Positions 61,601 through 64,000 of a stretch of DNA of 64,000 bases are shown piece after piece (the stretch's first letter is position 1; each line of letters begins with the position of its first letter). Source of the DNA: Avena insularis (Eukaryota; Streptophyta; Magnoliopsida; Poales; Poaceae); NCBI GenBank assembly GCA_023614405.1, contig CM042688.1, forward strand, positions 380,171,331 through 380,235,330. Reading direction: 5' to 3'. The notes beneath the pieces are model-generated. The model was not told the DNA's origin, did not search any database, and saw only the letters and a list, made by a program, of their open reading frames with translations. Both the position numbers and the translations under genes were made by a program.

Positions 61601-63199
61601 ACCAGGGTCATTGCATGTGTCTTCCTTTCCAAAACCACCACTAGAGTCATTGCATGTTTCTTTTCCTAAACCACCACCAGAGTCGTTGCATGTGTGTTGT
61701 TTTCCTAAATCACCACCAGAGTCATTGCATGTGTCTTCATTTCCTAAATCACAACCAGAGTCATTGGATCTATGTTCTATTCCTAAACCACCAACATAGT
61801 CATTGCATGTGTGTTAATTTAGTAAACCACCACCAGAGTCATTGCATGTGTGTTCCTTTTCCTAAACCACATGGATGCCAGTTCATGTATCTTCCTTTCC
61901 TAAACCACCACCAGAGTCATTGCATGTGTGTTCCTTTCCTAAACCACATTGATCCACCAGAGTCATTGCACGTATGTTTTTTTCCTAAACCACCACCAGA
62001 GTCATTGCATGTGTCTTATTTTCCTAAACCACCACCAGAGTCATTGCATGTGTCTTCATTTCCTTAACCACTACCAGAGTCATTGCATCTATGTTCTTTT
62101 CCTAAACCACCACCATAGTCATTGCATGTGTGTTCCTTTCCTAAACCACCAGAGTCATTGCATGTGTGTTCCTTTCGTAAACCACATGGATGTCATTGGA
62201 TGTATCTTCCTTTTCTAAACCACCACTAGAGTCATTGCATGTGTGTTCCTTTCCTAAACCACATTGAACCACCAGAGTCATTGCATTTTTGTTCTTTTCC
62301 TAATCCACCACTAGAGTCATTGCATGTGTGTTCCTTTCCTAAACCACATTGATCCACCAGAGTCATTGCATGTGTCTTCCTTTCCTAAACCACCACTAGA
62401 GTCATTGCATGTGTGTTCTTTTCCAAAACCACCACCAAAATCATTGCATGTGTGTTCTTTTCCTGAACCACCAATAGAGTCATTCCATGTGTCTTCCTTT
62501 CCTAAGCCACCACTAGTGTCATTGCATGTGTGTTCTTTTCCTAAACCACCACTAGAGTCATTATATGTGTGTTCTTTTCCTAAACCACCACTAGTGTCAT
62601 TTTATGTGTATTACTTTCCTAAACCACATTGATCCTCCAGAGTCATTGCATGTGTGTTCCTTTCCTAAACTACCACTAGAATCATTGCATGTGTGTTCTT
62701 TTCCTAAACCACCACTAGAGTAATTGCACGTGTCTTCTTTTCCTAAACCACCATCAGTGTCATTGAATGGTTCTTACTTTAATAAAACCACATTGATCCA
62801 CTTGAGTCATTGCATGTGTGTTCCTTTCCTAAACCACCACCAGAGTCATTGCATGTGTCTTCCTTTCCTAAACCACCACCAGAATTATTGCATGTGTGTT
62901 CCTTTCCTAAAACACATTGATCCACCAGAGTCATTGCACGTGTGTTCTTTTCCTAAACCACCACCAGTGTCATTCATTTGTCTTCCTTTCCTAAACCACA
63001 TTGATCCACCAAAGTTATCGCATTTGTGTTCCTTTCCTAAACCACCACTAGAGTCATTGCACGTGTCTTCTTTTCCTAAACCACCACCGGAGTCATTGCA
63101 TGTGTCTTACTTTCCTAAACCACCACCAAAGTCACTACATGTGTGTTCTTTTTGTAAACCACCAGAGTCATTGCATGTGTTCTCTTCCTAAACGACCAC
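58610..63199 (+). repeat. 39-bp minisatellite array, right part
   Basis: Continuation of the left array with the same monomer, orientation and 38/46-bp variants. From left to right the unit order is D/H-like (58610-59600), C-like (59900-61500, close to 24240-25400) and B/F-like (62220-62720, close to 8541-9051). The last 500 bp hold unusually divergent units, for example near 62755-62800. It ends inside a monomer at ACGACCAC, where a different sequence begins. Confidence 0.95.
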
Positions 63200-64000
63200 T
63201 GTAACATGCCAATTTCAGCAACCCTGATTAGTTGTCCAGAATGCAAAAATCAGGGGGAACAAAAACTTATTCTCGTTTAATGCTGAAGTGTTTGCTTGTT
63301 GTTTGGATATGGTTATGTATATGAATGTGTATTAGATGATATACTCATTACCTTAACACTAGTTGACAAGAGTTACTTCCCAAAACAGTCTTGGCTTAAT
63401 TTTCATATTCTCAAATGTTCTGGCTTTCCAAAACATGAGCCAAGATGCTTTTGTAACCAAAACTATTTTTGGAACTTCTATATACAAAACTATGGAGAGT
63501 TATATAATAAAATCTCCTTATGTTTTCAAGATTGAACCTTCAACTACTCTTACCTCTAGGATCTCCAAAAACCTTTATGTAAGCTTTTGAATTCTACTCT
63601 TGGTAGAGGTACCAAGAACCCTCACCTTATTCGAAACTCAACCTCTTCAAAATGCCCCCACCTTACCCCAATCTAAGCTTGATGGTAACCCCAGTAGTAG
63701 TTGATTTGTTTGTAAGATGAGTTGCCTTGATCTGCTGTTTGATGAATTGCCCTGATCTGCTGCTTGATTTGTCTGCTTAGGAAATAGTATGAGTTACTCT
63801 AGGAGCTCATCCACTAGGATAAAGTTACTTGAAATCACCACACCCTAAGCAAGAGTACCATCTGGATTTAATCTCTATCCACCAGGTGATCATCTAAAAC
63901 CCCTTACCCAGATCAATTCTATACTGATCTATTCTAGAAGCTTCCAAGTCAATGAAGACCAATATCAAGCATGGATCCCTTCTACTCAATCTAATATTCA
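63200..64000 (+). mobile_element. Probable 5' LTR edge of a second LTR retrotransposon (partial)
   Basis: The array stops at 63199 and the next bases are TGTAACATGCC, sharing the first eight bases with the LTR of the element at 45897. The following 800 bp are single-copy in this window, AT-rich and without a convincing ORF, as expected for an LTR interior. The element would run off the right edge. The bases before it, ACCAC, are the predicted left target-site duplication. No primer site or coding domain is inside the window, so class and orientation rest on the terminus alone. Confidence 0.55.

Noticed and set aside
63296..63590. Two overlapping ORFs near the right edge
   Set aside because: AT-rich, short, without recognisable domains, and inside a probable LTR.

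Overview
The window is heterochromatic, gene-free DNA from a plant, most likely a grass. The evidence for a plant is a Ty3/gypsy chromovirus of Tekay/Del type with an initiator-Met-tRNA primer site and very long LTRs with a GC-rich leader segment. I see no host protein-coding gene, tRNA, rRNA or CRISPR array. The species cannot be named from what is visible.

Region 1 (1-45896) and region 3 (58610-63199) are two halves of one tandem minisatellite array, about 50 kb in this window and open to the left. The basic unit is 39 bp, with frame-changing 38-bp and 46-bp variants at fixed places. Roughly 1,250-1,300 units are present, all in the same orientation. The units form several families of higher-order repeats (HORs): about 1.8/2.5 kb (1-8400), 2.69 kb (7426-12753), 2.33 kb (12984-17639), exactly 1,355 bp x4 (18116-23535), 2.24-2.76 kb x5 (25554-38797), 1.63 kb (38113-41371) and 1.15 kb (42785 onward, continuing beyond the retrotransposon). 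HOR copies next to each other are nearly identical, so amplification was recent and local, while related HOR types recur tens of kb apart.

Region 2 (45897-58609) is a complete 12,713-bp LTR retrotransposon inserted in the array. It has LTRs of 3,200 and 3,245 bp, a CATGG target-site duplication, a primer-binding site, two pre-gag reading frames, gag, protease, RT, RNase H, integrase, a chromodomain-like end and a polypurine tract. Every internal frame is broken by small indels, although the LTRs differ from each other mostly by indels and only sparsely by substitutions.

Region 4 (63200-64000) ends the array and is probably the 5' edge of a second LTR retrotransposon, because it opens with the same TGTAACAT terminus.

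The 39-bp unit equals 13 codons and has no stop in two forward frames and one reverse frame, so many 60-219 codon ORFs arise automatically. They have no sign of being genes. Many small differences between otherwise identical copies (array units, LTR1 against LTR2, retrotransposon coding frames) are one- or two-base losses inside CTG/CAG trinucleotides. That pattern suggests base-calling errors at methylated CHG sites in a long-read assembly at least as much as biological decay.
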